Positions 15,498 through 23,300 of a stretch of 42,821 nucleotides of DNA are shown in pieces. Below the pieces are notes generated by a model, which worked only from the letters and a program-made list of their open reading frames with translations, searched no databases and was not told where the DNA came from. Within the stretch, counting starts at the first letter, position 1. Every line of letters starts with the position of its first letter. The stretch is from JAGTRP01 sp035255045 (GTDB taxonomy: Bacteria; Pseudomonadota; Gammaproteobacteria; Burkholderiales; Rhodocyclaceae). The stretch spans positions 1 through 42,821 of the forward strand of contig DATFAA010000127.1 of assembly GCA_035255045.1 (NCBI GenBank), given 5' to 3'. Both the position numbers and the translations under genes were made by a program.

Positions 15498-15531
15498 AAA
15501 AAAAAGGCTGCGCACCTGCCGGCGCGCAGCC
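15498..15531 (-). terminator. Intrinsic terminator after the NHL lipoprotein gene
   Basis: On the minus strand GGCTGCGC pairs perfectly with GCGCAGCC across a 10-base loop and is followed by eight T. It lies 20 bases after the stop at 15551 and isolates the tetraheme promoter region from upstream transcription. Confidence 0.9.
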
Positions 15532-15550
15532 CTCAAGAGCCCGGACCGTC

Positions 15551-16675
15551 CTAGCGCTGGACGATGGCGCGGGCCCGCTTGCCAAGAAAACCGGCGTCGG
15601 CCTGGAGAGCGTAGGGCCGATAGACGTCCACCCGCTTGAACCATTGGTCCACCACATAGACGCGGCCATCCTCGTCCACATAGATGCCGGACGGCAGCAT
15701 GTAGCGGGCCGGGCCGTCGCTTTCGCTGCGCTCGCCGACGTACATGAGCAGCTCCCCTTCGGCAGTGAAAATCTGGAAATTGCCGAAAGCCGAGTCCACC
15801 ACGTAGACGTTGCCGTCGTTGTCCGTCGCCACTTCCTTGGGACGGGCGAAGTTGCCCAGCTGCTTGCCGATGGAGCCGAAGCTCTGGAGGTACTTGCCGT
15901 TCTGGTCGAAGACCTGGATCCGGAAGTTGCCCCCGTCCACCACATAGATATTGCCGTTCTTGCCGATGGCGGCGTCCCGGGGCAGGTTGAATTCGCCCGG
16001 CCCGTTGCCCCGCTTGCCGATGTCGAACAGGTGGTTGCCGGTGACGGCGTCGAAGACCCGGACCCGATGGTGCTCGGAGGCGACGCCGCCGATATCGACC
16101 ACCAGCACCCGCTGGCCGTCGGGGTCCACGGTGACGCTGGACAGGCGGTCGAAGGACTTGGCGTTGCCGATCTTGCGCAGAAACTTGCCGTCCCGGTCGT
16201 AGACCATGATGGCCCTGGTGGTGGCGTCGGCCACATAGACGTTGCCGGCCCGGTCCACATCCAGGCCCAGGGGCTTGACCAGGGGACCCCGGTCATCGTC
16301 GCCGATCTTGAAGTAGCGCCCTTCGGGAATGTCGAAGACCTTGACGAAGCGGTCAGCCGAGTCGCTGACAAAGACCCGCCCCCGGTTGACCGCCACGGCG
16401 TAGGGCTTGACCATGGGCTCGTTGCTTTCCGATTGGCCGGTGAGCATCTTCTTCAGCTCGCTGTCGGATTTCTGGGCCACCACGTCGACGCTGCCCCGGA
16501 TGCTGCGCTCGTACACGAAGCGGGGCTCGTCCGGCGGTGCCGGGAAGACCACGTCGAGCTTGGAGGCAGTCTTGTTCTTGACCTCCTGGACCGGCGCACA
16601 GGAACACAACAGCGCCCCGACCACCACGGCGGCCAGCCACTTCCCATATTTCATTTCGGAAACTCTCAGGTTCAT
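15551..16675 (-). CDS. NHL-repeat lipoprotein (beta-propeller)
   Basis: 374 residues with a lipoprotein signal (KYGKWLAAVVVGALLCSC, lipobox LCSC). About six NHL blades follow, each with a G.VYV.D....R..VFD-type core: GRVFVSDSADRFVKVFD, GNVYVADATTRAIMVYD, GNIYVVDGGNFRIQVFD, GNVYVVDSAFGNFQIF and GRVYVVDQWFKRVDVY. The start at 16675 is preferred because GGGGGATAGG lies just before it; an in-frame ATG at 16654 also works. It is 26 bases downstream of the second tetraheme gene and ends at a strong terminator, so these two form one unit. It has the same architecture as the lipoprotein at 5264. Pairing each OmcE-like cytochrome module with an NHL lipoprotein suggests a scaffold or assembly role on the periplasmic or outer-membrane face. 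Confidence 0.9.
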   Translation of the reverse strand: MNLRVSEMKYGKWLAAVVVGALLCSCAPVQEVKNKTASKLDVVFPAPPDEPRFVYERSIRGSVDVVAQKSDSELKKMLTGQSESNEPMVKPYAVAVNRGRVFVSDSADRFVKVFDIPEGRYFKIGDDDRGPLVKPLGLDVDRAGNVYVADATTRAIMVYDRDGKFLRKIGNAKSFDRLSSVTVDPDGQRVLVVDIGGVASEHHRVRVFDAVTGNHLFDIGKRGNGPGEFNLPRDAAIGKNGNIYVVDGGNFRIQVFDQNGKYLQSFGSIGKQLGNFARPKEVATDNDGNVYVVDSAFGNFQIFTAEGELLMYVGERSESDGPARYMLPSGIYVDEDGRVYVVDQWFKRVDVYRPYALQADAGFLGKRARAIVQR

Positions 16676-16701
16676 CCTATCCCCCGCGACAACATGTCTC
16701 G

Positions 16702-17529
16702 TCACTTGTCGTGACAGGTTAAGCAAAGCTTGCTGCCCTCGTTGGAGACCCTCAGAAAGAGCGGCCGGGCAACATGCGGATCATGGCAACTGCTGCATTC
16801 GATATAGGGCGTCTCGCTCTCCTCGCCGTCCTCGTTGACCGGGCGGGCATAGAGGGGCAGGTCCGAGCGGCCCCGCACGGCGTTGATGCCGGTGGAGGAC
16901 ACCCACCACACGGTCCTCTTGTCCACCATGCCCTTGCTGGGCAGCTTGAAATCGTCCACGAACTTCAGGAACTTGGCGGCGCGGGACGGGCCGTTGCCGT
17001 CGATGTCGACGTCGTCCCCGGAGCGGTTCTTGCCCTGGCGCTTCAGGTAGCCCCGGTAGGGGACGCCGAAGGGATGGTCGTTCATGCCGCCGGTGACCTG
17101 GAAGGCCTGGTTGGAGTCGTGGCAGGACAGGCAGGCGATGGACTGGGTACCGACGGCCATCTTGCCGAATTGCTTGCGGCCGATGTCGTCGAACATGAGG
17201 AAATCGTGGTTCTTGGACAGGGACGGCTGCCAGGCCGGCTGCATCGCCACCCCGCTCCTGCCGTCCAGATTGGCGGGCAGCTGGGGCGTGTGGCAGAAGA
17301 CGCAGACCTCCTCGGCCTCGACGATGGAGCGGTTGCGGGCCAGGTTGTGGGGAGTGGTGCGGATATCCGCCGCCACCGCCGGACCCGGCGCATCGCCGAC
17401 CAGGGACATCCACAACACGAAGCCGCCGCAAACGGCCGCGGACCGGCGCCAGCGCCCCTTGCCGGGGCCCGGAATCGCAAGGCGGGGGTTGCTGCCGACT
17501 GCACCTACCTCCTGATGTCGCGGATCCAT
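16702..17529 (-). CDS. Second OmcE-like tetraheme c-type cytochrome, diverged
   Basis: About 275 residues with four hemes: CVFCH (Cys76), CLSCH (133), CSSCH (245) and CLTCH (269, near the end). It keeps the layout of the protein at 14252: TTPHNLA, CVFCHTP, CLSCHDS, NDHPFG, ECSSCHDPH, LFLRVS, CLTCHDK-end. It differs in having HTPQ instead of HTPHG after the first heme, so the distal His at that position is missing; a nearby NHD may substitute. The inter-heme region is shorter, richer in charged residues and less Gly/Ser/Thr-rich. The start is uncertain: ATG 17529 is used, with a long Arg-rich N-region before the hydrophobic segment GGFVLWMSLVG. A terminator ends 14 bases before this ATG, so expression relies on read-through or antitermination. 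Confidence 0.88.
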   Translation of the reverse strand: MDPRHQEVGAVGSNPRLAIPGPGKGRWRRSAAVCGGFVLWMSLVGDAPGPAVAADIRTTPHNLARNRSIVEAEEVCVFCHTPQLPANLDGRSGVAMQPAWQPSLSKNHDFLMFDDIGRKQFGKMAVGTQSIACLSCHDSNQAFQVTGGMNDHPFGVPYRGYLKRQGKNRSGDDVDIDGNGPSRAAKFLKFVDDFKLPSKGMVDKRTVWWVSSTGINAVRGRSDLPLYARPVNEDGEESETPYIECSSCHDPHVARPLFLRVSNEGSKLCLTCHDK

Positions 17530-17543
17530 TTCTTTATTCTGAG

Positions 17544-17576
17544 AAAAAAACCGCAACCCGATTGCTCGGGCTGCGG
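17544..17576 (-). terminator. Second of two tandem terminators before the diverged tetraheme gene
   Basis: On the minus strand an 11-position stem (CCGCAGCCCGA with TCGGGTTGCGG, one mismatch) with a 4-base loop is followed by seven T. It ends about 14 bases before the ATG at 17529. Its 5' arm, GCAGCCCG, is also perfectly complementary to CGGGCTGC in the upstream hairpin. Confidence 0.8.
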
Positions 17577-17577
17577 G

Positions 17578-17638
17578 AAAAAAGCTGCCGGAAAAGACGA
17601 AGGGGGGAGATGAATCTTTTCATCAATCCGGCAGCCCG
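17578..17638 (-). terminator. First of two tandem terminators, with alternative antiterminator pairing
   Basis: On the minus strand GCTGCCGGA (17635-17627) pairs perfectly with TCCGGCAGC (17592-17584) and is followed by six T. The 34-base loop itself carries GATGAA-N4-TTCATC. The segment CGGGCTGC at 17638-17631 can instead pair over 8 bases with the 5' arm of the next terminator (17574-17567), which would disrupt both stems. Confidence 0.7.
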
Positions 17639-17664
17639 TCGGAAAACCTGTTCACTCCAATCAA

Positions 17665-18000
17665 TCAGCGCTTGGCCGGTGCGGCCAGCATGAAATCCAG
17701 CGCCGCATTCGCCTCGCCAACCGAAAGGGAAGCATTCCCGCCCTTGGGGGGCATCGCTCCCTTTCCCTTCAGGACCGTGAGCAGCAGATCGGCCCGCCCG
17801 CTATTGGCCCGCCCCAGCCAGTCCTGGTAATGCCCGGGACGGGGGGCGCCGCCCACCGCGTTGGTGTGGCACCGGGCACAGTGCTGGGCATAGACCTCGG
17901 CCCCGCTGTAGTCGTCGGCGGACGTGGATATTCCCCCCCAGGCCAGGCCGGCCTGGCAGACGAAAAGCAGAGGAAGAAATCTGTACAGTCCCATTGGCAT
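17665..18000 (-). CDS. Small exported class I monoheme cytochrome c
   Basis: 111 residues with a signal peptide (GLYRFLPLLFVCQAGLAWG) and one heme, CARCH, near residue 41. A downstream GAMPPKGGNASLS segment supplies the probable Met ligand, and a C-terminal helix (GEANAALDFMLAAP) matches cytochrome c5-type folds. It resembles the N-terminal domain of the fused tetraheme protein at 9247, so it may be the free form of the same electron donor. The start is ambiguous among GTG 18006, ATG 18000 and ATG 17994; I use 18000. A near-perfect sigma-54 promoter lies about 85-100 bases upstream, facing away from the triheme gene at 18176. The transcript then meets two terminators before the diverged tetraheme gene. 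Confidence 0.88.
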   Translation of the reverse strand: MPMGLYRFLPLLFVCQAGLAWGGISTSADDYSGAEVYAQHCARCHTNAVGGAPRPGHYQDWLGRANSGRADLLLTVLKGKGAMPPKGGNASLSVGEANAALDFMLAAPAKR

Positions 18001-18085
18001 CGTCACCGACGTTTGTGCCTTCGCCCCACCCCGAAACCCGCTCCCGGGCGGACTCCGCAGCGCCTTGAAAGCGGCCTATCCAACT

Positions 18086-18101
18086 AGCAACACGCGTGCC
18101 A
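18086..18101 (-). promoter_or_regulatory. Sigma-54 promoter of the monoheme cytochrome gene
   Basis: Minus strand TGGCACGCGTGTTGCT matches the consensus TGGCACG-N4-TTGCW at every defined position, with correct GG-N10-GC spacing. The predicted start is near 18075, giving a GC-rich leader of about 75 bases. That leader contains four G-runs (minus strand, 18045-18024) that could form a quadruplex. Confidence 0.85.
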
Positions 18102-18102
18102 C

Positions 18103-18118
18103 TTCCCGTTTTCGGGAA
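18103..18118. repeat. Palindrome between the two divergent sigma-54 promoters
   Basis: TTCCCG-TTTT-CGGGAA lies exactly between the two outward-facing -24 boxes. The same arms with the same 4-base spacing recur at 31045-31060, upstream of the heme-containing GGDEF/EAL gene. A repressor or architectural site is plausible. Confidence 0.5.
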
Positions 18119-18120
18119 TG

Positions 18121-18136
18121 TGGCTCGCTTCTTGCA
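18121..18136 (+). promoter_or_regulatory. Sigma-54 promoter of the triheme cytochrome pair
   Basis: TGGCTCGCTTCTTGCA has TGGC, CG and TTGCA in the -24/-12 positions with GG-N10-GC spacing; A to T in the -24 box is the only change from the core. The predicted start is near 18147, about 29 bases before the ATG at 18176. Confidence 0.75.
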
Positions 18137-18175
18137 TCGGATTCGCGCTAACATTCCAGACAAGGAACCCGATTC

Positions 18176-19267
18176 ATGCTGTCCCCTTTCGCTTCCCAGC
18201 GTCTCTTTGGAATTCTCGGGCGGTGCCTGCGCCGCGCATCCTGGCTCGTCCTGGCCGCCTCCTGCGCCTCCGGCTGGGCCGGCGAACGCCCCCTGAAGGG
18301 CGGCCCGATCAAGCCAGAAGCCCTCTATCACAATTACTGCTCGGTCTGCCACGGCGACCGCGGCGACGGCAACAGCCGGGCCAAGGGCAGCCTGGTGCCG
18401 CCGCCCCGGGACTTCACCCACGCCAGCGAACTGACCCGGGACACCATGCTGACCATCGTCAAATATGGGAAATCGGGCACCGCCATGACCGCCTGGAAGA
18501 CCCAGCTCACCGACCAGGAGATCGAGGCGGTGGTGGATTACGTCCGCAAGACCTTCATGCAGGTGGCCCTCGACCCGCGCCTGCAGCGGGGCAAGGCGGT
18601 GTACGCCCAGAGCTGCATGGTCTGCCACGGCGAGCGCGGCCAGGGCGCCAACATCATCGTCGGCCTCATCCCCCCCAAGGACTTCACCACGCCCCAGGCC
18701 CGCACCGAACTCACCCGGGAACGGATGATCAACTCGGTGACCAACGGCCGCACCAACACTGCCATGGCCGCCTTCAAGGACCGCCTGGTGCCCGCCGACA
18801 TCGAGGCGGTGGTGGACTACGTGCGTACCGGCCTCATGCTGCCGGCCACCGCCAACGCCATTTCCGGCACCAATGCCCATGCCGGCCGCGGCTCCTCCAC
18901 CGGCAGCGACGACGCCATGAGCCAACCCTTCCCGGGCGGCCTGGTGGGCAACGTCGCCAAGGGCGAGAAGACCTTCATGGCCAACTGCTCCACCTGCCAC
19001 GGCGTCAAGGGTGACGGCAAGGGACCCCGGGCCTACTTCATCAACCCGAAGCCGAGGAACTTCCTCGACCCGGGATTCAGCAAGTCCTTCAACCGCCCGG
19101 CCATCTATACCGCCGTCTCCCAGGGCCGCCTGGGGGCCGAGATGCCGGCCTGGAGCAAGGTCCTGAACGACCAGGAAATCGCCGACGTCAGTGAATTCGT
19201 CTTCCGCCAGTTCACCCAGGCGGGCAAGGGCGGCGGCGCCCTGGCATCCTCCGGAGGCAAGCGTTGA
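18176..19267 (+). CDS. Exported triheme class I cytochrome c (three c-domains)
   Basis: 363 residues. After a signal peptide ending about ASGWA, three class I domains of about 90-100 residues follow in tandem: CSVCHGDRGDGNS, CMVCHGERGQGAN and CSTCHGVKGDGKG. Each is followed by PPxDFT or PKPRNF and by a Met-containing loop (TAMTAWK, TAMAAFK, AEMPAWS) before a helix with a (D)xQEI/DIEAVVDYV motif. Met/His coordination suggests higher potentials than the bis-His multihemes to the left. Domains 1 and 2 are much alike (EIEAVVDYVRKT, DIEAVVDYVRTG), pointing to internal duplication; domain 3 is set off by a Gly/Ser-rich linker. It is the first gene of a two-gene unit, with a sigma-54 promoter upstream and AAGGAA eight bases before the ATG. 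It is likely periplasmic; its partner is unknown. Confidence 0.9.
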   Translation: MLSPFASQRLFGILGRCLRRASWLVLAASCASGWAGERPLKGGPIKPEALYHNYCSVCHGDRGDGNSRAKGSLVPPPRDFTHASELTRDTMLTIVKYGKSGTAMTAWKTQLTDQEIEAVVDYVRKTFMQVALDPRLQRGKAVYAQSCMVCHGERGQGANIIVGLIPPKDFTTPQARTELTRERMINSVTNGRTNTAMAAFKDRLVPADIEAVVDYVRTGLMLPATANAISGTNAHAGRGSSTGSDDAMSQPFPGGLVGNVAKGEKTFMANCSTCHGVKGDGKGPRAYFINPKPRNFLDPGFSKSFNRPAIYTAVSQGRLGAEMPAWSKVLNDQEIADVSEFVFRQFTQAGKGGGALASSGGKR

Positions 19268-20244
19268 TCGTTGCAAGACTCGCGGCCTGGGCGGCCCTCG
19301 CCGCCCTGCCCCTGACCGCCCCCGCCGCCGACCGGCTGGCGGAAGGCCGCGCGGTGTATAACTACCGCTGCTATTTCTGCCACGGCTATTCCGGCGACGC
19401 CAGGACCCTGGCGGCCACATACCTGCACCCCCGCCCCACCAACTTCCAGGCCGCCGACCCCGGCCAGCTCACCCGGGAGCGGGTGCTCACCGCCCTGCAC
19501 CAGGGCCGCCCCGGCACCGCCATGAAGCCCTTCGTCGGCATCATCAGCGAGGCCGACATGCAGGCCGTGGCGGATTTCGTGGTGGATGAGTTCGTCAAGA
19601 ACAAGGCCGCCAACACCCGTTACCACACCCCGGAGAACGGCTGGCCGGACCACGACCGCTACCGGGCCGCCTTCCCCTTTGCCAAAGGCGAGATTCCCCT
19701 TTCCCGCCCCTGGGACTCCCTAACCCCGGCGGAAGCGGAGGGCAAGCGCCTCTATCTCTCGGCCTGCGTCAGCTGCCACGACCGGGGCGCCCCGGCGGAG
19801 GACGAGGTGACCTGGGATTCCCGGCCGCTCTCCTTCCCGCGCAACAATTTCTCCCTGGCCAATCCGCCCCCGGTGGATGCCACCACCAGCGCCAGCCCCT
19901 ACGCCCTCCACGACGTGCCGCCCAAGGTGCCGCGCATGAATCCCATCGAGCGGCGGGGCGAGCGTCTGTTCCACAACAACTGCGCCTTCTGCCACGGCGC
20001 CGACGGCACCGGCATGAACTGGATCGGCCGCTTCATGGAGCCCCACCCCCGCAACCTGCGTGACCCGGCCTTCATGGACAACGCCAGCCGCCAGTCCATC
20101 GCCCACGCCATCCGGGAAGGCCTGGCCAACACCTCGATGCCGGCCTGGAAATCGGTTCTCAAGGAAGGGGACATCCAGGCCATCGTGGCCTACATCAACC
20201 GCGCCTTCCACCCCCTGCGCGACGACGCCAAGCCCCGCCCCTAG
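19264..20244 (+). CDS. Exported triheme class I cytochrome c
   Basis: 326 residues starting at TTG (19264), which overlaps the preceding stop (TTGA) and has GGAGG six bases upstream. A short signal peptide ends about APAA. Three hemes follow: CYFCHGYSGDART, CVSCHDRG and CAFCHGADGTGMN. The first and third domains resemble those of the preceding gene (HPRPTNF / HPRNLRD, TAMKPF / TSMPAWKSVL, ADMQAVADFV / DIQAIVAYI). The middle domain is atypical: it has no obvious Met loop and is followed by about 60 Pro/Ser-rich residues. Overlap with the upstream gene implies equal expression and perhaps a hexaheme complex. A GC hairpin follows the stop and then the promoter of the next gene. Confidence 0.9.
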   Translation: MIVARLAAWAALAALPLTAPAADRLAEGRAVYNYRCYFCHGYSGDARTLAATYLHPRPTNFQAADPGQLTRERVLTALHQGRPGTAMKPFVGIISEADMQAVADFVVDEFVKNKAANTRYHTPENGWPDHDRYRAAFPFAKGEIPLSRPWDSLTPAEAEGKRLYLSACVSCHDRGAPAEDEVTWDSRPLSFPRNNFSLANPPPVDATTSASPYALHDVPPKVPRMNPIERRGERLFHNNCAFCHGADGTGMNWIGRFMEPHPRNLRDPAFMDNASRQSIAHAIREGLANTSMPAWKSVLKEGDIQAIVAYINRAFHPLRDDAKPRP

Positions 20245-20258
20245 GGCATCTGCGGGCT

Positions 20259-20281
20259 CCGGGAGGCCGGCCGCCTCCCGG
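20259..20281 (+). other. GC-rich hairpin after the triheme pair
   Basis: CCGGGAGGC and GCCTCCCGG form a perfect 9-base-pair stem with a 5-base loop, 15 bases after the stop. No T-run follows, so it may be a weak or Rho-assisted terminator. It abuts the next sigma-54 promoter. Confidence 0.5.
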
Positions 20282-20282
20282 C

Positions 20283-20298
20283 TGGCACCCATCTTGCG
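20283..20298 (+). promoter_or_regulatory. Sigma-54 promoter of the large GGDEF/EAL gene
   Basis: TGGCACCCATCTTGCG preceded by C matches YTGGCAC and TTGC with exact GG-N10-GC spacing. The predicted start is near 20309, about 35 bases before the ATG at 20344, which has AGGGGGAAA just upstream. Confidence 0.75.
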
Positions 20299-20343
20299 TT
20301 TCCCCGCCCACAGCGGCAAAGAATCACGACATAGGGGGAAAGC

Positions 20344-23300
20344 ATGAAACTCTGGCACAAGGCACTGCAACGCACGCGGGGCTTCGCGCCTTTGGCCGCC
20401 GCCGGCGTCACCCTGGTCTTCTCCCTCCCCCTCGGCCTCTTCCTCGGCTACCTGCAGTACGTCCAGCACGACGAGGCCCTGGACCAGGCACGGGAGCACG
20501 CCGTCGTCCACGTCCGCATGCTGGACGAGACCCTGGGACAGGCCCGGGAAGCCGCCCGGCTGGTGGCCGAAGCCCTGCCGAGCCGCAGCCACGCCCAGAT
20601 GCAGCGCATCGCCGACGCCCTGCTCAAGATGAACCGCAGCATGACCCGCATCGAGATCACCCGGGAGGGCCATCCCCTGTTCGTGGCCGATGCGGGCAAC
20701 GACGACGCCGCCGAGCCCGCCCCGGCCCTGCGCCTGCCCGGCGGCGACGCCGCCCCCTCCCCGGCCGGCGAGCCCGTGGTCAGCATCCGCGGCGAGAACA
20801 TCGTGGTCAGCCAGGCCCTGTCGGCCAGCCCGGGGGACGCCGAGCAGAAATTCTGGGGCTACAGCAGCGTCACCATTCCCCTCGCCCGGCTGATGACGGC
20901 CGCCCGCCTGCCGGAACTGGTGGAGGAAGGCTACGGCGTCCGCCTGCGCCATGCCCCGGACGGCATCGCCCCCGGCACCATGGTCTTCGAGAAGACTGTC
21001 GCCGCCCCCGGCGTCTCCGCCGCCCAGGTGCTGACCATCCCGGGCAACGGCTCCCTGGAGCTGGAGCTGCAATCCACCCCGGCCGGCTATACCACCCTCA
21101 ACGTCATCGTCACCTGGCTGTTCTTCACCACCGGCACCGTGCTCTTCTACCTCCTCACCCTGCGCCTCATGCGCCGCCCGGTGGAGCTGGAGCAGGAGGT
21201 GGCGGTGCGCACCCGCCAGCTCGACGAGGAGAAGCAGGCCCTGCAGCGGGAAATCTCCAGCCGCATCAACGCCGAGGGCATGCTGGAGCGCTCCCACCGG
21301 CTCCTCGACACCATCTTCGAGCACATTCCCGGCATGATTGTCCTCAAGCGGGCCAGCGACCTGCGCATCGCCCGGGTGAACCGCTCCGGCGAGGAGGTGC
21401 TGGGGCGCAGCCGGGATTCCCTCATCGGCCGCTGCAACGAGGAGATCTACCCGCCCGAGCTGGCCAACAAGCTGTCCCAGAGCGACTACCAGGCCATGCT
21501 CGACAACCAGCCGGTGGAACTTCCCCTGGAGAGCATCGAGATGCCCGGCCTGGCGGAGCGCTGGGTACGCTTCCGCAAGATCGTCCTCAACGACGGCGCC
21601 GGCCGGCCGGAATACATCCTCGAATTCGGCGAGGACATCACCGAGCGGGAACGCCTCGACCTGCGGCTGCGGGAGCACCTCAATTTCCTCGAGCAGCTCA
21701 TCGACGCCATCCCCGGCCCCCTTTTCTTCAAGGACGCCCGGGGCCGCTACATCGGGGTCAATACCGCCTACGAGAAATTCATGGGCATCAGCCGGGCCGA
21801 GATCAGCGGCAAGACGGTATTCGACATCGCCCCCCACAAGCTGGCCTACGCCTACCACCGGGCCGATTCCGACCTGCTGACGGCGGGCGGCACCCAGATT
21901 TTCGAATCCAAGTCCCGCAACGCCGACGGCTCCGAGCGCCACGTCATGTTCCACAAGGCGGTCTTCCACGCCACCTCCGGGGAGGTGGGCGGGATCGTCG
22001 GCATCATGCTCGACATCAGCGAGCGCAAGGCGGCGGAGGAGCGGGTCAGCCAGCTCAACCGCATCCTGACGGTGCTCTCCGAGACCAACCAGGCCATCGT
22101 CCGCGTCCAGGACCGGGACACCCTGCTGGGCATGGTCGCCAAGCTCATGCAGGAGAAGGGCAACTTCCCGGTGGCCTGGGCCTACCTCGACCGGGAAGCC
22201 GGACCGGCGGTGGTGGCCGGCAGCGAGGACAACCTCAAGCTGGCAAGCCGCATGACCGCGGCCCTGAAGAAGACCTGCTCCAACTGCGGCGGCGCCGGCC
22301 CCGTGTACTGCGAGCCGGGGGAATGCTTCAGCGAGCATTTCTCCGCCGACCTGGCGAAGCACGGCCTGGGCTCCTTCGTCCACCTGCCCCTGGCCGTGCA
22401 CGGCCAGGCGGTGGGCGGCATCGGCATCCTGGATTCGAGCCTGGACGGCTTCAGCGCGGAGGAGCGCCGGATGCTGGCCGACCTCACCGACAACGTCTCC
22501 TTCGCCCTCGAGGGCATCGCCATCGAGGAAAGCCGCCGGGCCGCCGAGGAGAAGCTGCAGCTCTCCGCCCGGGTGTTCGAGAACAGCACCGAGGGCATCA
22601 TCGTCACCGACGCCGACAACCGCATCCTGATGGTGAACAAGGCCTTCTCCGCCGTCACCGGCTACCAGCCGGAAGAGGTCATCGGCCATCGGCCCAGCCT
22701 GCTGAGCTCAGGCCGCCAGGACCCGGCCTTCTACCAGGAAATGTGGGATGCCCTCCATGCCAAGGGCGAATGGCGGGGCGAGATCGAGAACCGCCGCAAG
22801 AACGGGGAAATCTACCCGGAATGGCTGAACCTGAGCGTGGTCAGGAGCCCGGAGGGCCATGTCACCAACTACGTGGCGGTGTTCTCCGACCTCACCAAGC
22901 GCAAGGAGATCGAGGAGAAGCTGGACTTCCTGGCCCACTACGACAGCCTCACCGCCCTGCCCAACCGCACCCTCTTCCAGGAGCGCCTCGGCCAGTCCCT
23001 GGCCAAGGCCAGGAAGAAGCGCCTGCCCCTGGCCGCCATGGTCATGGACATCGACCGCTTCAAGCTCATCAACGACACCTTCGGCCACGCCGCCGGCGAC
23101 CGCCTGCTCCTGGAGGTGGCCAACCGCCTCAGCGCCTGCGTCCCGGCCAGCGACAGCGTCTGCCGCCTGGGGGGCGACGAGTTCGCGGTCATCGTCACCG
23201 ACATCCAGTCCCCGGGCGACGCCGCCGCCCGGGCCGCCGCCGTCCAGCAGGCCCTGCGCCGAACCCTCCAGATCGAGGGCCACGAAATCCACCTGTCGGC

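Noticed and set aside
17530..17664. Possible GEMM (cyclic dinucleotide) riboswitch, as found before some Geobacter cytochrome genes
   Set aside because: I looked for the conserved GEMM core and receptor bases in this leader and the other cytochrome leaders and did not find them. Only terminator and antiterminator features are visible.
17801..19420. 539-residue minus-strand frame crossing the divergent promoter region
   Set aside because: It overlaps the monoheme gene in another frame, both sigma-54 promoters and the triheme gene; no domain is recognisable.
19720..22689. 989-residue minus-strand frame opposite the triheme and GGDEF/EAL genes
   Set aside because: It spans two well-supported plus-strand genes and an intergenic promoter, and has shadow-type composition.
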